Shown: in pieces, positions 50,954-60,097 of the stretch
How positions within the stretch are numbered: position 1 is the stretch's first letter
Layout: every line of letters begins with the position of its first letter
Assembly: GCA_021323535.1 (NCBI GenBank)
Contig: JAJONO010000001.1
Location: 1-64,000 of the forward strand
From: Bacteroidota bacterium
GTDB lineage: Bacteria > Bacteroidota > Bacteroidia > B-17B0 > Aurantibacillaceae
Length of the DNA stretch: 64,000 nucleotides
Direction: 5' to 3'
Translations under genes and position numbers: made by a program
Notes under the pieces: generated by a model
What the model was told of the DNA's origin: nothing
Database searches by the model: none
The model's input: the letters and a program-made list of their open reading frames with translations, nothing else

Positions 50954-53275
50954 TTAATGTTTATCATAAAGTACAAATGGTACGCGTAAACGAAGCGTGT
51001 AATTTACACCAGGCGCGTCATTGTAATAACGAAACCTGTCAAGGTAATCACGGTACACCGAGTTCGCGGCGTTGTTAATTGAGAAGGTAAGTATTAATGG
51101 TTGTTTGTTTAATTGAATAGTAGTTCCTGCGTTGAGTCCGAATAAATAATAGGCATCGGGGGCTGCCACAAAATCAGAATTTACAGGAACACGATATTGT
51201 TTGTCTATAAACTGAAACGTTGGTTCCAGGTAACTTTCTTTAAAAAGTTTAATGTCACCAAATTTAAAAGCGATGCTTGTTTCATAGCGGTCGGAAGGCA
51301 TGTAGATGAGAGGGATGTTTAAATCTTTATTGCGCCCTCTTACCCACATGGCTCTTGCTTTTACTTCAAGATGTTTTATTGGCTGATAATTGAGAAGCAT
51401 ATCTCCTCCCCTGATGGAAGCATTGTTTTGCGTATAATTAAAAACAGGAAAGGCTCCGCGGATTGTGAGTTCAGGCTGGTTGGAAGGATTGTAATAAATG
51501 TAATTTTCAAATTCGTAAGCGTAAGCCGTGGCTTCAGCGCGAAACTTTTTATGATCTATCACAACTCCTCCAATCGCGTTGAGACAATATTCCGTCTTAA
51601 GATTTTTATCTCCTCTTTCAATTGCAGCTACACCATGATGAAGCCCGTCGCTGTATAACTCATTCACAGCAGGCGCCCTCCAGCCATTGGCCAGGTTCAG
51701 GTTAAATTTCATAAATGAAAGCGGCTTATAGATGGCTCCCAGATTATAACTTAAATTCTGAAAATTAAGTTGCGGCGATTGCAGAACATTTCCAATATAA
51801 TAATACGACTGAAGGTCTTTATTGTCCAAGCGTAAACCGGCCTCTACTTCAATTCTTGATCTTACAAAACGTTCAATAGCAAAAATTCCGTATGACTGAT
51901 TCATATAATTAGGAATAAAAAACCTTCCGAGATATACATTTTTCTGAAGCAATCCTTGCGCGCCAAACTTTCCACGAAATGATTTGATGTAATCGTGCTC
52001 CCAATACACTTCAGCGGTTTGTGTTCCAATCCTGTAATCAAGTTCCGGCTTGTTAGCATCATATTGTGCGCTGCCTTTTGGCACATGTTTATCAAATTCC
52101 TGCCGGATATTATACTGCCACGCATAGTTTACATAGATACGTGAACGTTGGCTGGTATGAATATGCAGAGCCGCTTTTACCAGTTCGTGTTCAGTGTTCT
52201 GGTACGGACGTTTGATCTCATAAGAAAAAACAGCAAGGCTATCCTCAGGCTTTGAACTATTGAACGCCGCGTAAAGATCAGTAAGATTTCCGATGTGCGC
52301 CCCCGAGAAAATCCCGATGTTAGAATTGAACTGCGAATAATACACATCTACTCCGAATTTTTTGCGATGATATCCAAGCGCGTAAGAAAAATTGGTTTCT
52401 TCCACACCGGTGTTATCAAGATAATAATCCGGAGTTTTAATATTTCCTGATCTTTTTACGGTGCCCTGAACCCGCCATCGAAAACCAGGAAGCTTATCAA
52501 AATTCCCCTCAAGGAATAATGAACCAACTCCCCCTCTTCCGTTCGTGTAACCAACTGAATTGAATTCACCAGTTAAGCTTGCTGTATCCGGAAGATTATT
52601 TGGTTCAACAAGAACAACACCGCCAATGGCATCGCTGCCATAACGTACCGCCGAAGCGCCTCTTACCACACTTAATTTCTGCGCAATAAAAGGATCGATT
52701 TCGGGCGCGTGTTCGTTGCCCCATTGTTGTCCCTCTTGCCTGATCCCATTATTTAGAATAAGTACACGATAGCCCTGCATACCATTGATCATAGGTTTTG
52801 AAATGGTGGAGCCTGTATTAAAGGTGGTAACACCGTTCATTTGCTTAAGCTGCTCGCCGAGACTTTGTCCTTTTACCTTATCGAGCTGTTTAGCGTCGAG
52901 TGTTTGCATGGTTTGTGGAACTTTTTCATCGCTTTTCTTTTCAACTACTTCAACATCCTGAAGCGAATTGAGGTTATGCGGAAGGTGAAAACTGATCTTT
53001 TTCGACTTATTTAAATCAAATTCGAAAACAGTATCCCTGCAACCGACATGCTGAACCAGGATGGAATATTTACCCTTGCATAATCCTGAAAATTCAAACT
53101 CACCTTTTTCATTTGTCTGAATAAGGCGATTGTCGTTGAGTAATTTCACAAAAGCAAAACCAAGCGACTCGTGATTATCATCGTCACACACATGGCCCTT
53201 GAGAACAATATCGCAGGTCTGAGATCGCGCAAAGAGGCTTAAAATAAAAAGTACAAAAAATGAAATATGCTTCAT
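50954..53275 (-). CDS. TonB-dependent receptor (probable metal or metal-complex uptake)
   Basis: The product is about 773 aa. After the signal peptide (MKHISFFVLFILSLFARSQ) comes a CarboxypepD_reg-like domain (about 22-100). A plug domain follows (about 120-240) with QLKQMNGVTTFNTGSTISKP and VRGASAVRYGSDAIGGVVLV. The barrel is long, with the TonB-dependent region YRDYLDRFRYYNDAPGVNYT near the end. It lies between a His/Cys-rich secreted protein gene and a lipoprotein gene, so uptake of zinc, copper or a metallophore is the leading inference. A TTG at 53293 would add six residues. Confidence 0.9.
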   Translation of the reverse strand: MKHISFFVLFILSLFARSQTCDIVLKGHVCDDDNHESLGFAFVKLLNDNRLIQTNEKGEFEFSGLCKGKYSILVQHVGCRDTVFEFDLNKSKKISFHLPHNLNSLQDVEVVEKKSDEKVPQTMQTLDAKQLDKVKGQSLGEQLKQMNGVTTFNTGSTISKPMINGMQGYRVLILNNGIRQEGQQWGNEHAPEIDPFIAQKLSVVRGASAVRYGSDAIGGVVLVEPNNLPDTASLTGEFNSVGYTNGRGGVGSLFLEGNFDKLPGFRWRVQGTVKRSGNIKTPDYYLDNTGVEETNFSYALGYHRKKFGVDVYYSQFNSNIGIFSGAHIGNLTDLYAAFNSSKPEDSLAVFSYEIKRPYQNTEHELVKAALHIHTSQRSRIYVNYAWQYNIRQEFDKHVPKGSAQYDANKPELDYRIGTQTAEVYWEHDYIKSFRGKFGAQGLLQKNVYLGRFFIPNYMNQSYGIFAIERFVRSRIEVEAGLRLDNKDLQSYYYIGNVLQSPQLNFQNLSYNLGAIYKPLSFMKFNLNLANGWRAPAVNELYSDGLHHGVAAIERGDKNLKTEYCLNAIGGVVIDHKKFRAEATAYAYEFENYIYYNPSNQPELTIRGAFPVFNYTQNNASIRGGDMLLNYQPIKHLEVKARAMWVRGRNKDLNIPLIYMPSDRYETSIAFKFGDIKLFKESYLEPTFQFIDKQYRVPVNSDFVAAPDAYYLFGLNAGTTIQLNKQPLILTFSINNAANSVYRDYLDRFRYYNDAPGVNYTLRLRVPFVLYDKH

Positions 53276-53344
53276 TAGTATATGAATATGCAATGCCCAA
53301 GCATCGCCAATAAAATGATTAAAGAAAATTTAAACTGACCGGTA

Positions 53345-53746
53345 TTAAGCTACCACAGGAGGACCTCTCAGGTAAGTACAGAACTGATTGTTGTTAACGT
53401 GATCACGTTCAACGTTGATTATATCGTTAATATTGCTTGCAGGCTCAGAAGAACAAGACTTTTCTTCGAAAAAATAACTTTGCTGTTCTTTAAAAAACTC
53501 ACATTTAAAACATTTTTCTTCTGTTTTTGAAAAGTGATCATGATCCCCATCGCAATGTTCGCTTTTAATATGATGAACGATGTATCGGTGACAATCATCG
53601 GCCTCGTCTTCGGCATCACATCCGGTATGAAGTTCGGAAGTGTGTTCGTTTAAAGTATGAAACAGTTCATGCGTGGCGTTAACAACAAACACCGCGCACA
53701 ACAATGCAACAAAAAACGCTTTGATATTGAGGCCCTTCAGCTTCAT
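53345..53746 (-). CDS. His/Cys/acid-rich secreted protein, putative metal binding
   Basis: This 133-aa protein starts with a hydrophobic signal or anchor (IKAFFVALLCAVFVVNATH). The mature part is rich in possible metal ligands: HELFHTLNEHTSELHTGC, ADDCHRYIVHHIKSEHCDGD, HDHFSK and KCFKCEFF. No annotated family is recognised; the layout resembles DUF2946-like proteins next to metal transporters. It is 69 nt upstream of the TonB receptor gene and probably the first gene of that operon, supporting metal acquisition or metal sensing. Confidence 0.72.
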   Translation of the reverse strand: MKLKGLNIKAFFVALLCAVFVVNATHELFHTLNEHTSELHTGCDAEDEADDCHRYIVHHIKSEHCDGDHDHFSKTEEKCFKCEFFKEQQSYFFEEKSCSSEPASNINDIINVERDHVNNNQFCTYLRGPPVVA

Positions 53747-53845
53747 TAAGAACCTCTAAATTAAGAATTTAATGCCTTTTCTCAAAAAATTAACAATCTT
53801 GGGTATTTTATCGCCTGGTGTTTGATCAGAAATGGAAAATATTTA

Positions 53846-53860
53846 GTTTTAACTTAAAAC
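53846..53860. promoter_or_regulatory. 15-nt perfect palindrome upstream of the 53868 gene
   Basis: GTTTTAACTTAAAAC is a perfect inverted repeat centred on C, 8 nt before the ATG at 53868. It could be an operator for the gene or for the divergent His-rich gene. Confidence 0.3.
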
Positions 53861-53867
53861 AAATTTT

Positions 53868-54242
53868 ATGAAAAAACTCCCCCTCTTTATTTTGCTGTCG
53901 CTTTTAAGCATCATGGCATATTCGCAAACCACCACCACCGGTGTTATTACTTCTGTTAAAGGAAAAACCTTTGTTTTAAAATTAGACAGCGCCACTACTA
54001 TTCCGAATAAAGGAGACAGTTGTTATGCCTACAAAGATATTTCAGGAAGTAAAAACCCTTTTGGCATAAAGATCAGCAGCGGTTGGATGGGAGTAGCGAA
54101 AACTGTAGTAACCGCGTGCGATAAAAATAAAATGGCTGTATTGATCGTAAAAGAAACATCTAATATTGTCATTAACGGAAAAAAGACAGAACACTTTGTA
54201 GTTGGAAAGAAATTTAAGATGGAATGGGGAGAGAAGAAATAA
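53868..54242 (+). CDS. Small secreted hypothetical protein
   Basis: This 124-aa protein has a signal peptide (MKKLPLFILLSLLSIMAYSQ) and a compact beta-rich mature domain with repeated lysine/valine strands: TGVITSVKGKTFVLKL and GWMGVAKTVVTACDKNKMAV, probably an OB- or SH3-like barrel. The family is not recognised. It is divergent from the metal-cluster gene at 53746 and 66 nt before the MORN-repeat gene on the same strand. Confidence 0.7.
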   Translation: MKKLPLFILLSLLSIMAYSQTTTTGVITSVKGKTFVLKLDSATTIPNKGDSCYAYKDISGSKNPFGIKISSGWMGVAKTVVTACDKNKMAVLIVKETSNIVINGKKTEHFVVGKKFKMEWGEKK

Positions 54243-54308
54243 TGAATGAAGAATTATAAATTTTAAATGGACCATAATAACCCGTTATCAATATTAACAT
54301 CAATATTC

Positions 54309-54899
54309 ATGAATAAACTAAATTTCATAATTACTATATTCCTTATTTTCTTTTCAAGTATTTTATTCTCACAAAATAAAAACTTTGATCCCAACAATCT
54401 CAAACCTGAGTATTTTAAAGATGCTTCCATTAAAGACAATGCAGAATTTAATGACAAAGAAGGGCATACTTACAAAATAAAAAACTCAGCCTCTTCGATT
54501 GGACTGTACATAAAAAAAGATAACAGCTGGGTGAAACATGGAGTGTGGCATGAATACTATGAAGGGAACCTGGCTTCAAAAGCCATTTATAGCTATGGAA
54601 AACTTCATGGAACGAAGGACACTTACAGGAGCAATGGCAAGGTTCAATTTTCGTATGAATATGTTAATGGTGTTCAGGAAGGAAAATCATATCAGTATTG
54701 GGAAACCGGATCATTATACGAAGAATGCCCTTACGTGAATGGAAAGAAAGACGGGTTAAAAATCACTTATCGGGAAAACGGTACGATTCAATTCAAAACA
54801 AATTTTAAAGAGGGCCAAAGACATGGCGACCATTATCAATATGATGATAAAGGCACACAAGTCGCTCATGAACAATACAACATGGGTAAAAAAATATAG
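54309..54899 (+). CDS. Secreted MORN-repeat (YwqK-like) protein
   Basis: The product is about 196 aa, with a signal peptide (MNKLNFIITIFLIFFSSILF) and tandem MORN-type repeats: WHEYYEGNLASKAIYSYGK, GTKDTYRSNGKVQFSYEYVN, GKSYQYWETGSLYEECPYVN and GLKITYRENGTIQFKTNFKE. This repeat is commonly annotated as a YwqK-family antitoxin, but here the export signal and lack of a toxin neighbour make an extracytoplasmic scaffold more likely. A start at 54267 would put 14 residues before the signal peptide. Confidence 0.82.
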   Translation: MNKLNFIITIFLIFFSSILFSQNKNFDPNNLKPEYFKDASIKDNAEFNDKEGHTYKIKNSASSIGLYIKKDNSWVKHGVWHEYYEGNLASKAIYSYGKLHGTKDTYRSNGKVQFSYEYVNGVQEGKSYQYWETGSLYEECPYVNGKKDGLKITYRENGTIQFKTNFKEGQRHGDHYQYDDKGTQVAHEQYNMGKKI

Positions 54900-54923
54900 C
54901 TTTAACCAGATTGGAAAAAGGTA

Positions 54924-54962
54924 AAATGGAAAATGTAAACAAACGAATTACATTTTCCATTT
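54924..54962. terminator. Perfect 15-bp inverted repeat between convergent genes
   Basis: AAATGGAAAATGTAA and TTACATTTTCCATTT are perfectly complementary around a 9-nt spacer. It lies between the stops at 54899 and 54986. The core word ATGGAAAATG is shared with the repeat at 28678, in the same convergent context. Confidence 0.5.
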
Positions 54963-54985
54963 CACATTTTACATCTTACATTTTT

Positions 54986-56185
54986 TTAATAAAGAAGATT
55001 GTTATAGGGATATCTCTTCATGTGAAGCTCCTTAACAATGTCGTAAAGTGTCTTTTTAAACTCTTCCACATTTTCTTTATTCTGCGCGCTGATAAAAAGC
55101 ACCGGATTATTTAAATTCTTCATCCAGGTACGCTTTACATCATTGAGAGAAAGATTCTCTCTTGTTGTTGGAGTAAGGTCATCTTCGTCTTTTGGTGTAT
55201 AGGTGAACGCATCAATTTTATTGAATACAAGAATCGTAGGTTTGTCTCCCGCGCCAATATCCTGCAATGTTTGCTTCACCACATTAATGTGCTCCTCGAA
55301 ATTTTTATGAGAAATGTCAACCACATGTATCAGCACATCCGCTTCGCGTACTTCGTCGAGTGTAGATTTAAAACTTTCTACAAGCTGCGTTGGCAATTTG
55401 CGGATAAATCCAACAGTATCGCTTAAGAGAAAAAATAAATTATCTATCGTGACTTTTCTTACTGTTGTATCAAGCGTAGCGAACAGTTTATTCTCAGCGA
55501 AAACATTGCTTTTGCTAAGCATGTTCATAATGGTGCTTTTTCCAACATTCGTGTAACCTACCAGCGCCACGCGGATCAGTTCACCACGGCTCTTACGTTG
55601 CGTGGCCATCTGTTTATCTATTTCGCGGAGACGTTCTTTCAATAACGCGATCTTATCACGTACAATACGGCGATCGGTTTCAATCTCCTTCTCACCCGCT
55701 CCACCACGTGTTCCTGTACCACCCCGCTGACGTTCTAAGTGGGTCCACATACCCGTTAATCTTGGTAACAGATATTGCATTTGCGCCAGTTGCACCTGTG
55801 TTTTTGCATGGGCCGTTTGAGCACGCTGTTCAAATATTTCTAAGATGAGCGTGGTACGGTCGAGGATTTTTTTACCGAACACTTTTTCAAGATTACGTTG
55901 TTGCGAAGGCGAAAGTTCGTCATCGAAGATCACAACGTCTACATTATTTTCAGTTACAAAAGCTTTTACCTCTTCTGTTTTACCTTTTCCTATAAATGTG
56001 GCCTTGTCAGGTTTTTCAAGCTTCTGGGTAAACGTCTTTTTTGTTTTCAATCCGTAGGTTTCGGCAAGGAAAGCCAGTTCATCTAAATACTCTTTAGATG
56101 CCGAATCGTCCTGGAATTTATTGATAACCCCTATCAAAACGCAGTGATGCTGCGGGATAGCGGTGGATAGTGCTTTTTCTTTCAT
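54986..56185 (-). CDS. hflX: GTPase HflX
   Basis: This 399-aa ribosome-associated GTPase splits stalled or hibernating 70S ribosomes. The N-terminal HflX domain (about 1-195) contains GKGKTEEVKAFVTENNVDVV and the conserved RLTGMWTHLERQRGGTGTRG loop. The G domain has the P-loop in VGYTNVGKSTIMNML (G1), LSDTVGFIRKLP (G3), VFNKIDA (G4) and FISAQNKENV (G5). Length fits the family. It stands alone between convergent and same-strand neighbours. Start MKEKALSTAIPQ is the only good one. Confidence 0.95.
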   Translation of the reverse strand: MKEKALSTAIPQHHCVLIGVINKFQDDSASKEYLDELAFLAETYGLKTKKTFTQKLEKPDKATFIGKGKTEEVKAFVTENNVDVVIFDDELSPSQQRNLEKVFGKKILDRTTLILEIFEQRAQTAHAKTQVQLAQMQYLLPRLTGMWTHLERQRGGTGTRGGAGEKEIETDRRIVRDKIALLKERLREIDKQMATQRKSRGELIRVALVGYTNVGKSTIMNMLSKSNVFAENKLFATLDTTVRKVTIDNLFFLLSDTVGFIRKLPTQLVESFKSTLDEVREADVLIHVVDISHKNFEEHINVVKQTLQDIGAGDKPTILVFNKIDAFTYTPKDEDDLTPTTRENLSLNDVKRTWMKNLNNPVLFISAQNKENVEEFKKTLYDIVKELHMKRYPYNNLLY

Positions 56186-56270
56186 TGAATTAAATTCTTT
56201 CTAATCGTTAAACGTATAAATAATCCTGCCTGCCGGTTTAAAAACAGGTCTTCATTTAAAAACGTTAAGA

Positions 56271-56891
56271 CTAGTGTCCTTTCAGATCGCTCTGCACATA
56301 AGCTGCAATAAGCGCGGCTTGTTCATCAGTAACGGCTACAGGAGCCATTGAGTTCTTTCCGTGAAGAATAATGTCCTTAATCGCGTTAACATCAAGTGTT
56401 GTTGCTGTAAGATCCTTTGCCCCGGCCGCTCCGAGTTTACCATCATCGCCATGACAAAGTTTACAATTCTTCTCATAAAGACCTTTTGGGGTAGTTGAAT
56501 CTGCAACTGCATCGTCTTTCGCTACTCCTTTTTTCTTATGATACACTTCTGCCAATCCGAAACTTCCTGTGATCAACAATAAACTCAACGCGGCAAGGAT
56601 CTTATTCTGTTTTTTGAAACCAATAACAGCGATAGGAATAGAAGCAAGTACCATCCCGATTTTTATCCAGAATAAATGATCGTATTTGCCACCAAATGGT
56701 AACTGCGTCATCAGGTAAACACCTGTTCCAAGAAACAAAAAGCTAATGATCATTTCAGGAACCTTTACTTTTTTGGTAAAGTTCTGAAGCAGGTCTGTCT
56801 TGTTACTCAACAATAAAACGGTCTTGATAACATAGATCAGTAAAAATAAAACGACTACCAGGTAGTGCGTGTGTAATATGCCTTTATACAT
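56271..56891 (-). CDS. Membrane protein fusing a SirB2-like helix bundle to cytochrome c
   Basis: The product is about 206 aa. Four hydrophobic helices (about 5-120) start with HTHYLVVVLFLLIYVIKTVL, in the pattern of SirB/SirB2-like membrane proteins. A C-terminal cytochrome c domain follows, with the haem-binding motif CKLCHGDDGKLG and a distal Met near NSMAPVAVTDE. It therefore carries one c-type haem on the periplasmic side and probably passes electrons in a respiratory chain. A TTG at 56918 would add nine residues; ATG 56891 is preferred. Confidence 0.82.
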   Translation of the reverse strand: MYKGILHTHYLVVVLFLLIYVIKTVLLLSNKTDLLQNFTKKVKVPEMIISFLFLGTGVYLMTQLPFGGKYDHLFWIKIGMVLASIPIAVIGFKKQNKILAALSLLLITGSFGLAEVYHKKKGVAKDDAVADSTTPKGLYEKNCKLCHGDDGKLGAAGAKDLTATTLDVNAIKDIILHGKNSMAPVAVTDEQAALIAAYVQSDLKGH

Positions 56892-56976
56892 AGTTGAAAT
56901 TTCCCGTAAAATTAACAATTCCTCCGTAAATAAAAATAGTATGAATATTACATAATCTCATTAAATTTGATGGTTT

Positions 56977-59900
56977 ATGATGAAAAATAAACTCTTGTTA
57001 GTTATGTGCCTCCTGGGGTTCATCAGGGCAGCTGCTCAGCCCACCTTCCCCACTAACGGCGCACCTTTCAACGTACACAGCACCTACGCCTACATCAATG
57101 CCAATATTTATGTGGATTACGAAACACTGATCAAAAATGGTGTATTGTTGTGTAAAGACGGAAAAATACTTTTTGCCGGAGTAAAAACCGAAATTCCAAA
57201 GGGCGCGGTTGTTATCGATCTGAAAGGAAAATTCATTTATCCTTCTTTTATCGATATTTACAGTGATTACGGAATGCCGGAAAACAAAGGCTCTGCAAGG
57301 CACCATCGTGAGGCCCCGCAGATGGAAAGCAGCGTAAAAGGCGCTTATGGCTGGAACCAGGCTATAAAACCCGAAGTGGAAGCCATTAAAGCTTTTGTTC
57401 ATAACAAAGAAAAAGCCGAAGAATACAAAAAACAGGGGTTTGGAACGGTTCTTACCTGTCAGAAAGACGGAATCGTTCGCGGGGCGGGAGCGCTGGTAAA
57501 TCTTGATGATTCGAAGGAAAACCTGAGCATTGTAAAAGATCGCTGTGCGGGATACTATTCTTTATCAAAAGGAAGCTCAACACAGGATTATCCAAGTTCG
57601 TTAACAGGCTGTATTGCTTTATTAAGACAAACGCATTACGACGCTCAATGGTATAAAAGCAATGTAAACAAAACGGAATACAATATTTCGCTTGAAGCAT
57701 TTAATAAATTACAGGAACTGCCAAGCGTGATAGAAACCAACGATAAATACAATGCAGCTAGAGCTGCTAAAATCGGAAAAGAATTTAATGTAAAATACAT
57801 TATCAAAGCAGGCGGCAACGAATATCAGCGCATCAATGATATTGCCAACTCAGGGCTAAAATACATTCTTCCTCTTAATTTTCCCGACGCTTACGATGTA
57901 GAAGATCCTTATGACGCGGAAAATATTTCGCTCGCGGAACTAAAACACTGGGAGCTTGCTCCAACAAATCCCGCAGAATTTGAAAAGAACGGCGTTCCTT
58001 TCTGCTTCACTTTATCAGATCTGAAAAACAAAGGCGATTTCTTAAAGAACCTACGTAAAGCTATTCAGTACGGACTAACTGAACAAGCAGCGCTCAAAGC
58101 TTTAACAGCAAATCCCGCGCTTTTTGTGAACGTATATGATAAAGCCGGAGCTCTTAAGAAAGATTTCTACGCCAACTTCTTTATCTCTAACAAATCTATT
58201 TTTGAGGATGATGCCGTTATTCTTCAGCACATCATCAGCGGAGAACCTGATACGTATAGCGAACTGAACCCTTCCGATATACGCGGAAATTATAAACTCA
58301 CCATCGATTCAAAAACGTATGATGTAAAATTTTCAGGAGATGTACATAAGCCAAACGCTTCGGTAAAAGTGGACACATCGAAAAAGAACGCGAACTATAA
58401 CTTCAACAACAATCTTATTTCATTTTCATTTTCGCTGGATAGTGTTACCACCTACAGATTATCCGGAAATTATAATCCTGCCGATAAATCATTCAATGGA
58501 AACGGACAAGCTCCCAATGGGAACTGGTTCAGTTTTACAATGACTTATGTATCTGCAGCAGACACTGCGGCCAAAAAACCAAACCCAAAAACAGCTGATC
58601 TTAATCTGGGAAAAGTGATCTATCCATTCAACGCTTATGGAGAACCTCTTCCTGAGGGAAAAGGATTCTTCAAAGACAACTGGAACAAATTCAAGAACCG
58701 TTACTCCGCTATTCTTATTAAAGACGCAACGGTATGGACAAATAACGGAGACAGTGTATTAACCGATTATGATGTATATGTTGTAGAAGGAAAAATTGTA
58801 CGTGTTGCTCCAAATATCGATGCTCCTAAATTAGCCTTCGCGAAAATTATCAACGGAAAAGGAATGCACTTAACTCCAGGCATTATTGACGAACACAGCC
58901 ACATTGCCATTTCTCATGGCGTTAACGAAGGTGCGCAGGCCAGCAGCGCCGAAGTAAGAATGGGCGACGTTATTAATCCCGATGATGTAAATATTTATCG
59001 CCAGCTTTCAGGCGGAGTTACCTGTGCTCAATTACTGCATGGCTCCGCAAATCCTATTGGCGGGCAAAGCGCTATTATCAAATTAAGATGGGGACACAGT
59101 GCTGAGGATATGAAATACGAAAAGGCCGATGGTTTTATCAAATTCGCTTTAGGAGAAAACGTAAAACAAAGTAACTGGGGCGATCATAACACCGTTCGTT
59201 TTCCTCAGTCACGAATGGGAGTTGAACAGGTTTACAATGATTTTTTCAGCAGAGCGAAAGAATATAACAAGTCATTTATGGACTTCGCAAAACTAACTCC
59301 AAAAGATATTGAAAAAGGAAAAATAGCTTCACCAAGAAAAGATCTGGAGCTTGAAGCACTGGCGGAGATCCTAAACACAAAACGTTTTATCACCTGTCAC
59401 AGTTATGTTCAGAGCGAGATCAATATGCTCATGCACATTGCCGACAGTTTTGGTTTCAAAGTAAACACCTTTACTCATATTCTTGAAGGATATAAAGTAG
59501 CGGATAAAATGAAAGCGCATGGTGTAACTGCTTCTACCTTTTCTGACTGGTGGGCTTATAAAAATGAAGTAATGGATGCTATCCCTTACAATGCAGCTAT
59601 TCTCACAAAAATGGGAGTGAACACCTGTATCAATAGCGATGATGCTGAAATGGCACGTCGACTGAACCAGGAAGCTGCAAAATCGGTAAAGTATGGTGCT
59701 GCTACAGAATCAGAAGCTCTCAAAATGGTAACATTAAATCCAGCTAAAGCTTTACACATTGATGATAAAGTCGGAACCATTCAGGCCGGAAAAGTTGCCG
59801 ATCTTGTGTTATGGACCGATCATCCGCTGAGTGTTTACGCGAAAGCGGATAAAACAATTATCGACGGACAAATTTATTTCGACCGTGAAGAAGATGCTAA

Positions 59901-60063
59901 ATTGAGAGAATACATCAAAACCGAAAGAGCAAGGATCATTGCAAAACTACTAAAGGAAAAACAAAAAGGAGAAAGAACGGTGAGACACCATTCGAAACAA
60001 CCACGTTTGTACCATTGTAATACTATCGAAGGAGTCAGCGAGGAGGAGACTGGCGTGCGATAA
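56977..60063 (+). CDS. Double-module amidohydrolase family protein (first module degenerate)
   Basis: This 1028-aa protein has a signal peptide (LLVMCLLGFIRAAAQ). The N-terminal amidohydrolase-like module (about 25-420) has lost the metal site: KFIYPSFIDIYSDYGMPE replaces the DxHxH strand. The C-terminal module (about 600-985) keeps it: GMHLTPGIIDEHSHIAISHG, RFITCHSYVQSEI, KVNTFTHILEGYKVAD and NTCINSDDAEMARRLNQEAA. The metal-dependent hydrolase acts on cyclic amide or amine substrates that cannot be named. The tail after KEKQKGERT looks unrelated to the family and may be read-through into repeat DNA. The next gene encodes a related protein. Confidence 0.85.
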   Translation: MMKNKLLLVMCLLGFIRAAAQPTFPTNGAPFNVHSTYAYINANIYVDYETLIKNGVLLCKDGKILFAGVKTEIPKGAVVIDLKGKFIYPSFIDIYSDYGMPENKGSARHHREAPQMESSVKGAYGWNQAIKPEVEAIKAFVHNKEKAEEYKKQGFGTVLTCQKDGIVRGAGALVNLDDSKENLSIVKDRCAGYYSLSKGSSTQDYPSSLTGCIALLRQTHYDAQWYKSNVNKTEYNISLEAFNKLQELPSVIETNDKYNAARAAKIGKEFNVKYIIKAGGNEYQRINDIANSGLKYILPLNFPDAYDVEDPYDAENISLAELKHWELAPTNPAEFEKNGVPFCFTLSDLKNKGDFLKNLRKAIQYGLTEQAALKALTANPALFVNVYDKAGALKKDFYANFFISNKSIFEDDAVILQHIISGEPDTYSELNPSDIRGNYKLTIDSKTYDVKFSGDVHKPNASVKVDTSKKNANYNFNNNLISFSFSLDSVTTYRLSGNYNPADKSFNGNGQAPNGNWFSFTMTYVSAADTAAKKPNPKTADLNLGKVIYPFNAYGEPLPEGKGFFKDNWNKFKNRYSAILIKDATVWTNNGDSVLTDYDVYVVEGKIVRVAPNIDAPKLAFAKIINGKGMHLTPGIIDEHSHIAISHGVNEGAQASSAEVRMGDVINPDDVNIYRQLSGGVTCAQLLHGSANPIGGQSAIIKLRWGHSAEDMKYEKADGFIKFALGENVKQSNWGDHNTVRFPQSRMGVEQVYNDFFSRAKEYNKSFMDFAKLTPKDIEKGKIASPRKDLELEALAEILNTKRFITCHSYVQSEINMLMHIADSFGFKVNTFTHILEGYKVADKMKAHGVTASTFSDWWAYKNEVMDAIPYNAAILTKMGVNTCINSDDAEMARRLNQEAAKSVKYGAATESEALKMVTLNPAKALHIDDKVGTIQAGKVADLVLWTDHPLSVYAKADKTIIDGQIYFDREEDAKLREYIKTERARIIAKLLKEKQKGERTVRHHSKQPRLYHCNTIEGVSEEETGVR

Positions 60064-60097
60064 GCGATCTGCTTATCGGCATGAAAAAATTCACAAC

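Noticed and set aside
54309-54899. YwqK-family antitoxin label for the MORN protein
   Set aside because: The protein has an export signal and no toxin gene is adjacent, so the toxin-antitoxin name is not supported.
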